DNA from: Agapetus fuscipes
Taxonomy: Eukaryota > Arthropoda > Insecta > Trichoptera > Glossosomatidae
Reading direction: 5' to 3'
Assembly: GCA_951799405.1 (NCBI GenBank)
Contig: OX637343.1
Coordinates: 8,122,001-8,186,000, forward strand
Length of the DNA stretch: 64,000 nucleotides
In this document: positions 30,573 to 40,242 of the stretch, piece after piece
Layout of the letters: the number at the start of each line of letters is the position of its first letter
Numbering within the stretch: position 1 is the stretch's first letter
The notes under the pieces: generated by a model
The model's input: the letters and a program-made list of their open reading frames with translations, nothing else
Told to the model about the DNA's origin: nothing
Database searches by the model: none
Position numbers and translations under genes: made by a program

Positions 30573-30887
30573 CAACTAAGCTACACATATTGCTTCTTGC
30601 CGCGTTATCCCCGAAGGAGTCGCATGTGGCGAGTTGAACCTATTTATTTTTACAGGTAAGGGGGCCGGCCTTACGCCTACCACTTCAGTGAAGTGGGGGG
30701 TTTTCCCAGCTCCGGAGGGGGCTGGTACTCATTTCTTGTGAAGGATGAGTAAACCTTGCCGGTATTTTATTTTGGGGTTTGAAATAAACACCGAAACGGG
30801 AAATCATTTCTGACACCCTCGGCGGGATTCGAACCCGAGCTCACGGCATGGAATGCAAGCACTCTTCCAACTGAGCTATCGACCGGA
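30573..30887 (-). mobile_element. SINE2, full length, minus strand
   Basis: B box, TTTCCCGTTTCGGTGTTTAT, the GAAGTGGTAGGCGTAAGGCC segment and the 3' end are all present in reverse orientation. Confidence 0.85.
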
Positions 30888-30994
30888 CTCGGATCGAAAG
30901 ACCAGAAGGAGCTAAAACTGCTTTGCCTTGTATACTCGCATATACAAGTTCCATCCACGTGTTACACACGTTATACACGTTGTCGTTACACACG

Positions 30995-31088
30995 TTGTTA
31001 CAACACGTGTTTGTTTGTGGGCATACATCTGAGAGCTTTGAATGAATATATCCTTGCAACTTAGATTATAGATTATAGATTATAGATC
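30995..31088 (+). repeat. REP-E 3' end fragment
   Basis: TGGGCATACATCTGAGAGCT and CTTAGATTATAGATTATAGA mark the REP-E 3' end. Confidence 0.7.
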
Positions 31089-31134
31089 CACATAGTCGCA
31101 CGACGACTGCTTGGTAGTTTTATGATTTTCGATG

Positions 31135-31457
31135 ATTCAATTTAATTAAAATTGCGGTGATTTATTTTTACACAATTTATTTCAGATTTGGTTCACATAC
31201 AGAGTCACTTTACAACTATACAATACAAAGGTTGGTTGACTTCTCCAGCCACAGAGAGTTTTGGCCCTTATTTTATAGCAGGAATACAGAACATTCTCGA
31301 ATCATTGAATTGGTAAATGCTAGACTTAACTAGAACATTCGCTAAACCCTTGAGCAATTTACAAATTATTTAAGTACCAAACATTTAGAGACTACAGAGA
31401 CTTAATCACAGACCCTAGCACAGAAAAAACAAAACACCCAATTACATATTCGTAACA
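31135..31457 (-). repeat. Possible solo LTR
   Basis: On the minus strand it begins TGTTACGAATATG, has a TATA-like GCTATAAAATAAG in the middle and AATAAA later, as an insect LTR would. I could not define its other end or a target duplication, so this is tentative. Confidence 0.35.
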
Positions 31458-31493
31458 ATATTGTGTTAGTAGAACTTGCTGCCAAAGCGCTAA

Positions 31494-31782
31494 GGGGCCG
31501 TCCATAAATTACGTCATCGATTTTGGCCGATTTTCGACCCCCCCCCCCCCCTACAATCATCCTATAGTCATTATCTAATGACCCCCCCCCCCCCCCTCTA
31601 GCTGTAATAATAGATGAGCTTAATAATTAATAATGTTATATTACTTACATAATATTTTGTAGAAATTGGAATTTACAAGAACGACGTCACTTTTGGTACT
31701 CGTACCTACATCATTTGCCATCATCCGCAGACCAGACCCCCCCCCCCCCTTAATGCGAATGACGTAATATATGGACAGCCCC
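31494..31782 (+). mobile_element. MITE-A, 289 bp, TAA target duplication
   Basis: Same ends as the copy at 28194, flanked by TAA on both sides. The internal C runs differ in length. Confidence 0.85.
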
Positions 31783-32022
31783 TAAGTACCTATAACTCTA
31801 GACTTTTCTAATTCATGAACAATTAAATTCATTGTTTCTTTGTGTTGGTTTGTGGAGACGTAGATCAACCAAAAAACTGCAGAAAATAACAGCTCTATGG
31901 CATACCACAACTCTTTAAATTTAAAGATCTGATGTGGTATCAAAGGGTAGCGAAAGCTTATGCCACTTGTGTTGTCTAAGGGAATGTGTGCAGAGTCTAT
32001 CAATTTATTATTCTACTTCCAG

Positions 32023-32214
32023 GGCTCTCAAGTGATGATCTCTCCCAGGGAGATCATGGCAGCTGATCAAGACACCGGCATCAATGCTCCTCTCTTTTAC
32101 TCTTTCAACATTGACCATCCCAGCTTTGTGATAGACCGAGACACCGCTAGAGTGACAGTTGCACGAGATATAGGAGAGGAAGACCTGCAGATGCCGGCCA
32201 CACTGGTCGTCAGA
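32023..32214 (+). CDS. Cadherin exon 5
   Basis: Acceptor TTCCAG, donor GTAAGA; phase 0 (64 codons). It contains AADQDTGINAPLFYSF, a calcium-site pattern (DxD..N.P..YS) of a cadherin repeat, and FVIDRDTARVTVARDI. Confidence 0.9.
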
Positions 32215-32441
32215 GTAAGAATGCGCTTCATCAATTTATTTTAGAAACAGGTATTACCTGAGTTGTATAAAACCAAAGGCATTTGATTAAAAATCAGATG
32301 AATACCTGCATTTAAACACAGAAAAGTGACCATAAAATCCAATATTTTCTTGCTTTCTCCATCTTTAAAAAGAGTTTGGGAACCTCTGATCTAGAAGACA
32401 AGTCAGGTAACAAAATGAAAAACGCTATTTCTTGTTTCCAG

Positions 32442-32618
32442 GCTACCCAATATGACAATCCTGACAGATACGCTCTGGCCACTTTGACAGTCAGTAAGCA
32501 GAGTGTTGGCAAGCAGGGTCTGCACTTCACATCGAGGCATTATTACGCCACTGTGCTGGAAAATCTACCAGTTAGCTCTGTGTTGATGACATTGACAACC
32601 AACAGACCTAGAGACAGG
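32442..32618 (+). CDS. Cadherin exon 6
   Basis: Acceptor TTCCAG, donor GTAAGT; phase 0 (59 codons). It encodes the degenerate end of one repeat (YALATLTV) and the start of the next (HYYATVLENLPVSSVLMTLT). The last 56 bp are duplicated in the following intron at 32682-32738. Confidence 0.85.
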
Positions 32619-32681
32619 GTAAGTTGTGAAGAAATTGCTCTTTATAAGGTACCTATATTATGCTCTGTCACATTGCCATAT

Positions 32682-32738
32682 CTGCCAGTTATCTTTGTGC
32701 TGATGACACTGACAGCCAACAGACCTAGAGACAGTCTT
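32682..32738 (+). pseudogene. Partial duplicate of cadherin exon 6
   Basis: Fifty-six bases match the 3' end of exon 6 with about seven differences (shared phrase CCAACAGACCTAGAGACAG). The donor GTAAGT is replaced by TCTTGG, so the copy is probably not spliced in. Confidence 0.75.
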
Positions 32739-32839
32739 GGAGTAATTTCTAATTAAACAAAAATACACAATGGTGACCACTTGAGCGTATGGAATGTTTG
32801 CTTTTATTTACTTTTCCAACTTAAATAACTTTGGAGCTC

Positions 32840-33410
32840 CAGCAAGCTCTAGCTCTGTTATGCAACGGCAACAGATCCTAGAAAGCAACTCTCCAATGTC
32901 AAAGTATCTAATGATACAAAGCAATATAATAAGACCCATATTTGGGATGTCCAAATTTACTCACTTTACTCCATTGTTAAGGAAACTGCATTGGCTTAGT
33001 TTTCGGGAGAGGGTGGTCTACCGTGTCTGTCTCATGTCTGATGGTTTACAATTTACAATGCTGTGCATGGTGCCTCTCCTTCATATTTGTCCGACATGTT
33101 CTCACCCGTTGAAATCGATTTGAGGTGCCAAACGCTCAGATCTGTGGGTAATGGGGGGATTGACTTAGCTCAGCAGTACCGTCAGACACACACTAATTTG
33201 GGGACCGTGCTTTCCGGTTGGCATGCCCCATGGAGTGAAACAGGCTACCACCTAATGTGAGGAAGGCAAACACTGTTGGTATCTTTAAAGAAGCACTAAA
33301 GAAACATCTTTACAAAAAATCTTATCCGTGATTTGAAAGGGTCCTTGAGGTGTGACACACACAAAAACGGCGCTATTTAATTATGTGTACCTTCTAAATA
33401 AATTATCCTT
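32840..33410 (+). pseudogene. LINE-1 3' fragment, second copy
   Basis: FTHFTPLLRKLHWLSFRERV is followed by frame-broken sequence matching 1700-2032. An uninterrupted end then encodes EALKKHLYKKSYP, with the 3' UTR CCTTGAGGTGTGACACACAC. It serves as the empty site for the SINE at 2033. Confidence 0.75.
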
Positions 33411-33523
33411 GTATACAATATCCATCAATTTCAGTACCTACTACCTACCTACACTCATTTTACTCAAGATATTTCAAGTTCATGAGAAAGAGAATGGACT
33501 GCTTAATCCTGTATCGTTTACAG

Positions 33524-33667
33524 AGCCTGAAGTACTTTGTGTCGGACCGTCGCTTCCTGACCAAGTTTGCCATCAACACTGCAGGGGAGGTGGTGCTCAA
33601 GAAGTCCCTGGACTACGAGGAAGACGACAAGTACACCTTCCAGGTCATGGTGACAGACGGCACTGCG
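33524..33667 (+). CDS. Cadherin exon 7
   Basis: Acceptor TTACAG, donor GTACTT; phase 0 (48 codons). It encodes FAINTAGEVVLKKSLDYEED and YTFQVMVTDGTA, the LDRE-like and DxG parts of a cadherin repeat. Confidence 0.9.
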
Positions 33668-33959
33668 GTACTTGCATATTTCATTCCTTAATCATTTTGA
33701 TTTTGGTGTTATGATCATGATTTCTCTTTCTTCTTCTTTGAATGCCAATTCTAACGAAGATCTGCGATCATCATACCTATTTTTACTTCCATGGCTGAAA
33801 TTCTAACTAAACTAGATTTGGTGCTTTTATCAAACTATTGTCGCAGCTTCATTGACAACGCAATCTGCATTGCCCCAAGACTTGTGAAGTACTTAACGAA
33901 TTTCAGACTTGAGGACCAGGTACTACAAATGCACAGTCTCTAAGTACCTATTGTGTTAA

Positions 33960-34055
33960 CTCCCTTACTGGCTCATTAACTAATGGTTTCTCCTACCATC
34001 TGTTGAATGCACAGAAAGCTTTTGACTACTTGAGACCATAATTATGCTCTAAAGA
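33960..34055 (+). pseudogene. Possible LINE reverse transcriptase remnant
   Basis: The frame STNGFSYHLLNAQKAFDYL loosely resembles the RT region ending in the first catalytic motif (KAFD). It is isolated and weak. Confidence 0.3.
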
Positions 34056-34254
34056 TTTAGGCAAAATATTCTGGCGTTCTCATTTATAGAACTTAACGGA
34101 TAGTCAAACACAGCTTAGAATTGAAATTAATTGTGTTCAAATCCTCACTTATTAAAATATGACTACGTAACTCTGTTTCCACAAAAATTTCAATGACTTA
34201 TTCACTCGTCGAAAATTGGCTCAATTAAAATATCTTAAATACATACATTTTCAG

Positions 34255-34478
34255 AATGACACAGCTACCATCAACATAACTGTGCTAAATGTGAATGACT
34301 GGGATCCCCGCTTCCGATATCCTCAGTACGAGTTCTTCCTGGGAGCCAGTAGACCAACCAGTGTACCAGGAGTCCCACAGGACTCCAGCCTGGGTCCACT
34401 GTTTGTTGGTGAGATAGAGGCAGCGGATGGAGACAGAGGGGATAAGGTGCAACTGGGGCTTAAAGGAGCTGATTCCAG
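34255..34478 (+). CDS. Cadherin exon 8
   Basis: Acceptor TTTCAG, donor GTACAA; phase 0 in, phase 2 out. The linker TVLNVNDWDPRFRYPQYEFF is a DxNDN variant and is followed by EIEAADGDRGD, a DxD-type calcium site of the last repeat. Confidence 0.9.
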
Positions 34479-34588
34479 GTACAATATAGTGAACTACCAC
34501 TTTGTTTGCCTTCTATCATTAGTAATTTTATTGTCTCATGAATAATCAGTTAAACAATATTTAATTCATTAAATTGTTTTGCTTTCAG

Positions 34589-34709
34589 CTTATTCTACAT
34601 CACCGACAAAGGAGAGATCTTCCTGAGAGAGAACGCCCTTGCTCTCGTCAATTCATCAATGGTCCACGTGGTTGCTACAGCAACTGATTCTGGAACTCCT
34701 CCTAGACAA
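34589..34709 (+). CDS. Cadherin exon 9
   Basis: Acceptor TTTCAG, donor GTAAAT; phase 2 in, phase 0 out (one base plus 40 codons). It encodes FYITDKGEIFLREN and VVATATDSGTPPRQ, the end of the last cadherin repeat. Confidence 0.9.
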
Positions 34710-34739
34710 GTAAATAAAAACCTCCTATAAAAACACTTT

Positions 34740-35015
34740 AAATAGAATTGGACCTAGTTTAGATCCCTGGGGGACCCTACAGTGCTACCTAATAAACATT
34801 ACTTGGTCAACATTTATTATGTAGCTTTGATTCCTGAGGCATTCTACTTAGCTAATATGAATTCATGAAAATAACGAGGCCTTATTTAGATCTCCGAGAT
34901 ATCCTGCAGAAATTAAAAAAAAACTGGGCCTAGTTTAAATTCCTGAGGTATACTACATACAATGTAATTTAAAATCATTAATGGGCCCAATTGAAATCCC
35001 TGCGGAACACTACAA
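34740..35015 (-). repeat. Tandem LINE RT motif-B fragments in an intron
   Basis: On the minus strand the RT phrase VPQGSKLGP occurs in several diverged forms (VPQGFQLGP, IPQEFKLGP and a third) spaced 60-130 bp apart. Confidence 0.55.
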
Positions 35016-35033
35016 TAAAATTTTATTTTGCAG

Positions 35034-35194
35034 ACATCTGTTCCAATAATCGTCCACTTCTCTGAAGCGCTGATGGCCTCCACCAATGTGGCCTCACTAC
35101 ACAGCGGAAGTTTACTTCTTATCATTGCTTTTGGAACAGTTCTTGGACTACTGGCAGTTGTCATCATCATTCTTCTTGGATACATTTACAAAGT
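35034..35194 (+). CDS. Cadherin exon 10, transmembrane segment
   Basis: Acceptor TTGCAG, donor GTGAGT; phase 0 in, phase 2 out. It encodes the membrane-proximal stretch and one hydrophobic helix of about 25 residues (from SLLLIIAFGTVLGLL onward), ending GYIYK at the cytoplasmic face. A 52-bp tandem duplication covers the exon end and repeats the donor site downstream. Confidence 0.92.
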
Positions 35195-35279
35195 GTGAGT
35201 ACTTTTTAAATTTATTCATAATTTTTCTTGGATACATTTACAAAGTGTGAGTACTTTTTAAATTTATTCATAATTTTTC
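35173..35279 (+). repeat. Exact 52-bp tandem duplication across the exon 10 donor
   Basis: The sequence from TTCTTGGATACATTTACAAA through GTGTGAGTACTTTTTAAATT repeats with a period of exactly 52 bp, so two identical donor sites exist at 35195 and 35247. Confidence 0.95.
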
Positions 35280-35299
35280 AACTAAGTACTTATATGATT

Positions 35300-35395
35300 T
35301 TGATGAAGATTTCTCCTGTTTCATAGACTTTATGTAAGATATCCGTTGAGAAATTATTTTCATTTAATAATCTACAGTGTGAGTGAGTCTATCAT
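35300..35395 (+). repeat. Single diverged 122-bp satellite monomer
   Basis: TTTCATAGACTTTATGTAAG and GTGTGAGTGAGTCTATCATA place it in the family seen at 24895 and 36383. Confidence 0.5.
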
Positions 35396-35841
35396 AATAT
35401 ATTTTAAGCTGGTGTTACGGTCGTTTGATATATTTACATACCTATTATAATGTAATTATGCGTGTCTGCTTGTGGGAATGCATTTAATATAAATCTCAAA
35501 TGATACATATCTTTGCAGCTTAGATTTAGATTTACACAATGGAATTTGAACTTATATTATTGACAACTTACAGTATTTTAGACGTTTCGTTGGCTACGTA
35601 GCCAACTTCTTCACGAGACACCATTTGTGCACAATGACTGAGGATTAACATTTTTGAGCAGTTCATTCTCAATTGTCATGTAGAAAGGGTTGTCACCCTT
35701 GAGATGTTGGCTATGTCTCCAAAGAAAAGTCTAAAAAATATAAGTTCCTGATAAAGGTTTAGCTACATACAGTGTATCTTCTTGTCACAATCTCTCCGAA
35801 AGGAATCGCATGTGCCGAGTGGAACCTATTTATTTTACAGG

Positions 35842-36128
35842 TTATTCCTTGACTTATTGTATGAGGCTGATCACCCATACTGTAAAAAAATGTTTCACTT
35901 TACCAATGTCACCCCTGTTTCAGGGACGGTCGTCAAAAGTTGCAGTGTTTATGTTCATTTGAGATTTGGGTTTATATATTGTAGGTCCACATGCGGCATG
36001 TGTAAGCATGATATAATTATATAATAGCGCAATTCATATTAAATGCATTCACATGAGCTAATTATGGGAATGCATTTAATATGAATCTTAAATGTAATAT
36101 ATCTTTGCAACTGAGATTATAGATTATA
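35842..36128 (+). repeat. REP-E copy, near full length, after a SINE2 tail remnant
   Basis: It runs from TTCCTTGACTTATTGTATGA to the CTGAGATTATAGATTATA end. A short SINE2 3' piece (35795-35842, minus) precedes it. Confidence 0.8.
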
Positions 36129-36130
36129 AG

Positions 36131-36354
36131 GGTGCGGGTCTTACGCCAACCACTTCAGTTGAAGCGGAGGTTTGCCAGCTCCCGAGGGGGCTGGAAGTCA
36201 TTTCTTGTGAAGGCTGAGTAAGCCATGCTGGTATTTTATTTTGGGTTTGAAATAAACACTAAAATGAGAATTCATTTCTGACACCCTCTGTGGGATTCGA
36301 ACCCGAGCTCTCGGCATGGCATGCAAGCACTCTACCAACTGAGCCATCGACCTG
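36131..36354 (-). mobile_element. SINE2, minus strand
   Basis: B box GGGTTCGAATCCC, head ending GAGTGCTTGCATGCC and body with CTTCACAAGAAATGACTTCC are present. The 3' end is short. Confidence 0.8.
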
Positions 36355-36382
36355 ACTGAAATTTATTTAATTTGAAAATTAG

Positions 36383-36605
36383 TCTATCATGGCTCTTTCT
36401 GGAGACATGGTCTCTCATATTATGTCTTCTATTTCACAGACTTTTATGTCGTCTTCCAGCTTTACGTTGACCAATTATCATCTCATAAGCTACGGTGTGA
36501 GTGAGTCTATCATGGCTTATCTTTCATCTTACTATGTCTTCTATTTCACAGACTTTATGTGGTCTTCCAGCTGGACCTTGATCAACTGCCATCTACCATT
36601 TTATG
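36383..36605 (+). repeat. Two tandem 122-bp satellite monomers
   Basis: TCTATCATGGCTC recurs at 36383 and 36506 (123-bp period), and both units contain CTATTTCACAGACTTT. The array lies just upstream of cadherin exon 11. Confidence 0.7.
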
Positions 36606-36656
36606 AATTTCAATGGGAGTAAATTAATCAGACAAATTTTTCAATCATCGTTCCAG

Positions 36657-36805
36657 CAAGCGTCCCAAATCCACTTTGGGCAACAAGGTGGCAGCTGCGG
36701 GCAATGGTGTGAATGGAAGCGGGGGCTCTATTGGTGGAACTAATGGGACCAACACAGGCTTCATACAACATGAAAAACTACACAACGTCACCGGAACTGC
36801 TTTAG
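36657..36805 (+). CDS. Cadherin exon 11, cytoplasmic tail
   Basis: Acceptor TTCCAG, donor GTAAAG; phase 2 in, phase 1 out (49 whole codons). The joined codon restores K-V-K-R after the membrane helix. The exon is rich in Gly, Asn and Thr (NGVNGSGGSIGGTNGTNTG), a low-complexity stretch. Confidence 0.85.
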
Positions 36806-36894
36806 GTAAAGTCTTGTACTCTTATGTTAGATATAACTACTGTATTAGTAGGTTATAACAGGCATTATAGTTTCCCTATCAGGTTCTCATTTTT

Positions 36895-37048
36895 ATGAAG
36901 GGTACGCAGGAACCTTGCCGGTTCCATAATCTTGTCTTGAAGTAAATGCGGAAGCAGAAAATCACATCTGTCATCATTGCAACAGTTTGAACCTTAGCCT
37001 TTTGGCTTCAACCGCAAGCATTCTACCAACTGAGCTATCCACTGCAGC
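36895..37048 (-). mobile_element. SINE2, degenerate 5' part
   Basis: The minus strand reads GATAGCTCAGTTGGTAGAAT, then GAAGCCAAAAGGCTAAGG and a diverged body. Confidence 0.6.
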
Positions 37049-37327
37049 CACATGAACAAATTTATAATAAGTGCATACCCAAATATTGAGATTGAAATTG
37101 CCTGAAGGGAAGCTTTCTTAAAAATCTTTATTAATTATTGCAGTTATCCAAGCATTCCCTTTTTTAGACTGTCAAAATTGAATGCTGTAAATGTGCCTCT
37201 CTCTGTTTTTGGGGAAAGATTTTTCAGCAGATTTTCATTGCCGATCAGCCGCAACTCATGTCAAATTTCATCTGCTTCAATCTAATCACCACCAGAACTA
37301 GCTCCACGTGTCTGTTATGCCTTCCAG

Positions 37328-37467
37328 GAGCTGCTTCCTCAGGATCTCTGTTGAGTGTGAGTGCAGGAGCCAGCACTATCCTAGCCAACTCTACCAGCAG
37401 CCTCAACGTCAACCAGCAGGACAACCTGGACAATAACGGTTACACCAATTCTTATTCTTTGTCCTAA
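37328..37467 (+). CDS. Cadherin exon 12, alternative end
   Basis: Acceptor TTCCAG, phase 1 in. The exon encodes a Ser/Asn-rich tail segment. If not spliced, the frame runs to NNGYTNSYSLS and a TAA at 37465-37467. A phase-1 donor (ACG|GTTACA) at 37438/37439 allows splicing to 38558. The donor is weak, so the short form is a real possibility. Confidence 0.75.
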
Positions 37468-38321
37468 ACCCATGCTAATCATTTGGAGTCAGTTTTTTAG
37501 TGCTATTTCCAGTTATTCCCAGACCTGGATCAAGGGTGGTTCAAGCAATACAGCCTCACCAGTGCAAGGGGCTCCCAAAGACTTACGTGAATTGAAACAT
37601 TCCAAATTTGCATGATCAATAAAGTTAGGCAAATAATAGAAATCCATTTGGGCCAACTGGAAAAATTGACACTAGCAAAGCACGTCTACTTGGGCTACCA
37701 CCACATAGGTACAAATTGAAAAAAAAAACACGATCTTGGCAGGAACGAAAGGCTATTACTCAACAATGCACAAATAGGCCATAGAAATTCATCATAACTT
37801 CAATAAAAAAGAAGAAGGCCTAAAACTTAACAAAATATGGAAATCAGCCTTAATGTCCCGGTCGGTAAAATAATTTTCTACCTTCATCGTGTGCTGCGTA
37901 TGCGCCCGCACTTGCGCAAACGTCGCCACCCCCTGCCACACCTACCCCCCAAGCTCAGAACAAAAGGAGATGAGGAGAGTGCATAGCACAACAGCAATGA
38001 CTGGGAAGATAGCGAAGACCGCCAGCCGCCTGTAGAACAGAGGACAGAGGACTGGCTGTTCTACAGGCTCACTGCTGACAGCATGCGCAGAGTTGTACAA
38101 TAAGGAATTACCAAACATACGTTGCAAATAGCTTGCTGTTTTTTATTGTATTAACAGCGAGCGACTGCAAATACAGCGAAGACCACCTCGTCAAAAAAGC
38201 TGCAAATAGAATATAGTCTTACTCGGAAAAACACAAAAACAATTTGTCATATAATACCACGCATTAAATTGAAAGTTTAATACTTTATTAACTTCTCTGT
38301 TCATATGGAGACAATGCTGCA

Positions 38322-38507
38322 CTAAAACTTGTATCCACACAGAGCATCCCGTGTGCCAAAGCCTTTCCTAAAACCAAACTGCTCGGCTGATAGCTGTTGG
38401 TCCCACTGCTGGTATTTCTCTTTAGTATGATTTCCAGATAACACGTCATTACATGACTCATCAAGCTTGCTTTGCCACGCACCCAACCATTTACCAGCAT
38501 GCTGCAT
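38322..38507 (-). pseudogene. LINE reverse transcriptase fragment
   Basis: The minus strand encodes LSAEQFGFRKGFGTRDALCG, the conserved EQFGFRKG.GTRDA block of non-LTR reverse transcriptases. It ends in a stop and lies about 50 bp before cadherin exon 13. Confidence 0.7.
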
Positions 38508-38557
38508 GTAGCTCCAGCTGTATCCTCCAGCTCACCAGCCTTGTACATATATTCCAG

Positions 38558-38757
38558 CAGGCGGCATCCCCCGGGGCTCCCACCGCTTCCTCAGTCCCCG
38601 CCCCCCCGGTGCTTTGGGAACCGGGATATCGGGGAATGCGGCGCTCATGAGCAACCACCTGGCGACACAGAGCGGCGGCAGGTCTGGAGTGGCTTGGCCG
38701 GCACAGACCATTCCCGCCAGGGTCAAGAAACTTAGCTGGGATGATGATGAGCACAAG
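38558..38757 (+). CDS. Cadherin exon 13, cytoplasmic tail of the long form
   Basis: Acceptor TTCCAG (a second AG three bases later is also in frame), donor GTAACA; phase 1 in, phase 0 out. It encodes PPGALGTGISGNAALMSNHL and later ARVKKLSWDDDEHK, a charged motif. The exon is GC-rich and its frame joins both neighbours. Confidence 0.75.
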
Positions 38758-38944
38758 GTAACACCAAGTGTTCTGCTTTGCTTTGCTGCCAGCGTTTCTT
38801 TAATTTTAATTTTTCTCCTATCATACATAGTTCCTTGACTAATATGTGCATATGAGTTCCTTGACTAATAGGTTGATATGAGTTCCTTGACTAAGAAGTT
38901 GGTAATAACTGTGAAAGCTTAGCTTCTTTAAAATAATATAACAT

Positions 38945-39212
38945 TGGTTTAAAATAAAATATTTTTTTCTAAAACATAGTTTTATTTTCACAATAATATT
39001 TTCTACCTCAAGTACTTTCGACCTTCAATACTCAGGTCATTATCAAAAGTGATGTATGTCAAATTAAAATGATTAAGAAAAAACCATAGATCAAAATTAT
39101 AGTCTTGATAATGACCTGAATATTGAAGGTCGAAAGTACTTGAGGTAGAAAATATTATTGTGAAAATAAAACTACATTTTAGAAAAAAAAAAATATTTGA
39201 AATAAAATGAAT
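38945..39212. mobile_element. Foldback element (family C) with about 95-bp arms
   Basis: TTTTCTACCTCAAGTACTTT and the flanking sequence on both sides are repeated in inverse orientation at 39105-39200, with about 60 bp between. It lies in the last cadherin intron. Confidence 0.75.
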
Positions 39213-39585
39213 TTTCACTGTGTGAATACACAAACCCTACAAAATGTAATATATCATTGGTTTGATTCCTGTCAGGTCCGTTGATGATGACTTTGACCTT
39301 AGTTCACCAGATATCATTGGATAATTTCTAATTAATAATTCATTAAAATTAAAAATAATGGATAAATTATAATTAATTGATAAATTTATCCACAGTTCCT
39401 AAATAAGCAGCTACCTTGTTTTCTAGAATATAGAAAAGTCTAATTATAAATCATAATAAAAAAACGATAATAATTCAGAATATTGAAAAAATTAAATATG
39501 TACTGGCTGGAAAAACTATCTATCACTCCTGACAGCAAAATCATTTAATGGTTTTCTAATATTATGAAACTAATTTCTGTTCCAG

Positions 39586-39669
39586 GGTGAAAACGGCAGT
39601 GCAGACAACTTGGCAGAACAAAACAACATACAGTCACCAGATCACCTCAACCTCACTGTGTATTTTTAA
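39586..39669 (+). CDS. Cadherin exon 14, terminal
   Basis: Acceptor TTCCAG, phase 0 in. It encodes GENGSADNLAEQNNIQSPDH and LNLTVYF, then TAA at 39667-39669. No clear AATAAA lies close behind the stop, so the 3' UTR end is not defined. Confidence 0.75.
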   Translation, partial: GENGSADNLAEQNNIQSPDHLNLTVYF

Positions 39670-39840
39670 TTAATAATGGCTATAAAATATTCCTACAAGG
39701 AGTCTTGGATTGGCTGTCAACTTGGTGCCCAGATTCGGGCACCAGGGCCCCTGGTGCGTGGAAATACATGGGGACTATGCAATGTTTTTTTAATCAATGG
39801 GAACCTGACTTCTAAGTACGGCGTTTAAAAAAAAAAAAAA

Positions 39841-40133
39841 ATTAGGCTGATTCATTTGGTGAGCGCTGTTTTTATGTGTATCACACCTCAAGAGCCCTCT
39901 GCGAGCTTGGTCGTCGCTGTAGAAAGTGCTAATTCTCAAGCAAGACACAGTTGTTGTAAGGCTAGATGGACCTTTTGATGACCGGTCTTTGGCAAAGGTT
40001 TATGAATTTTTCAACCCAGCGAAGAGCAAATTTGAAAATACAAATGGTATATTTTTTGTGCTCCGCAGGGATTCGAACCCACAACCTTCCAGTTACGAGT
40101 CCGAAGTGTTACCACCTGGACTACGGACCGGTT
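39841..40133 (-). mobile_element. SINE1a, full length, minus strand
   Basis: Full-length copy with head, B box (GGTTCGAATCCC), body and LINE-1-like tail. It follows the cadherin stop codon by about 170 bp and could lie in its 3' UTR. Confidence 0.85.
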
Positions 40134-40242
40134 TGCGTGAGATTTAACAATTTATTTGCCATCTATTGATCGGTAGAAAAAGTTTTACTATAATGCAAAT
40201 ATACAATGTTCCCATTCTCTATAGGGATAAGTTTATTTTAAA

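Larger units (their letters stand above)
26927..39669 (+). other. Gene span: transmembrane cadherin, 5' end missing
   Basis: Fourteen exons with GT-AG borders join in one frame (2282 nt; 759 residues in the window plus a stop). They encode roughly five extracellular cadherin repeats with DxNDN-type linkers, one membrane helix and a cytoplasmic tail with no visible beta-catenin-binding sequence. The protein is therefore a nonclassical cadherin acting in cell-surface adhesion. It may belong to the insect Cad74A/Cad86C/Cad87A group, but I cannot decide which. The first exon seen begins in phase 1, so at least one upstream exon with the start codon and signal peptide is outside or unrecognised. 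Introns are packed with transposons. Confidence 0.9.

Noticed and set aside
38453..38754. Overlapping open frames in other phases around cadherin exon 13
   Set aside because: Only the frame that ends KKLSWDDDEHK joins the neighbouring exons in phase; the others are shadows of a GC-rich exon.
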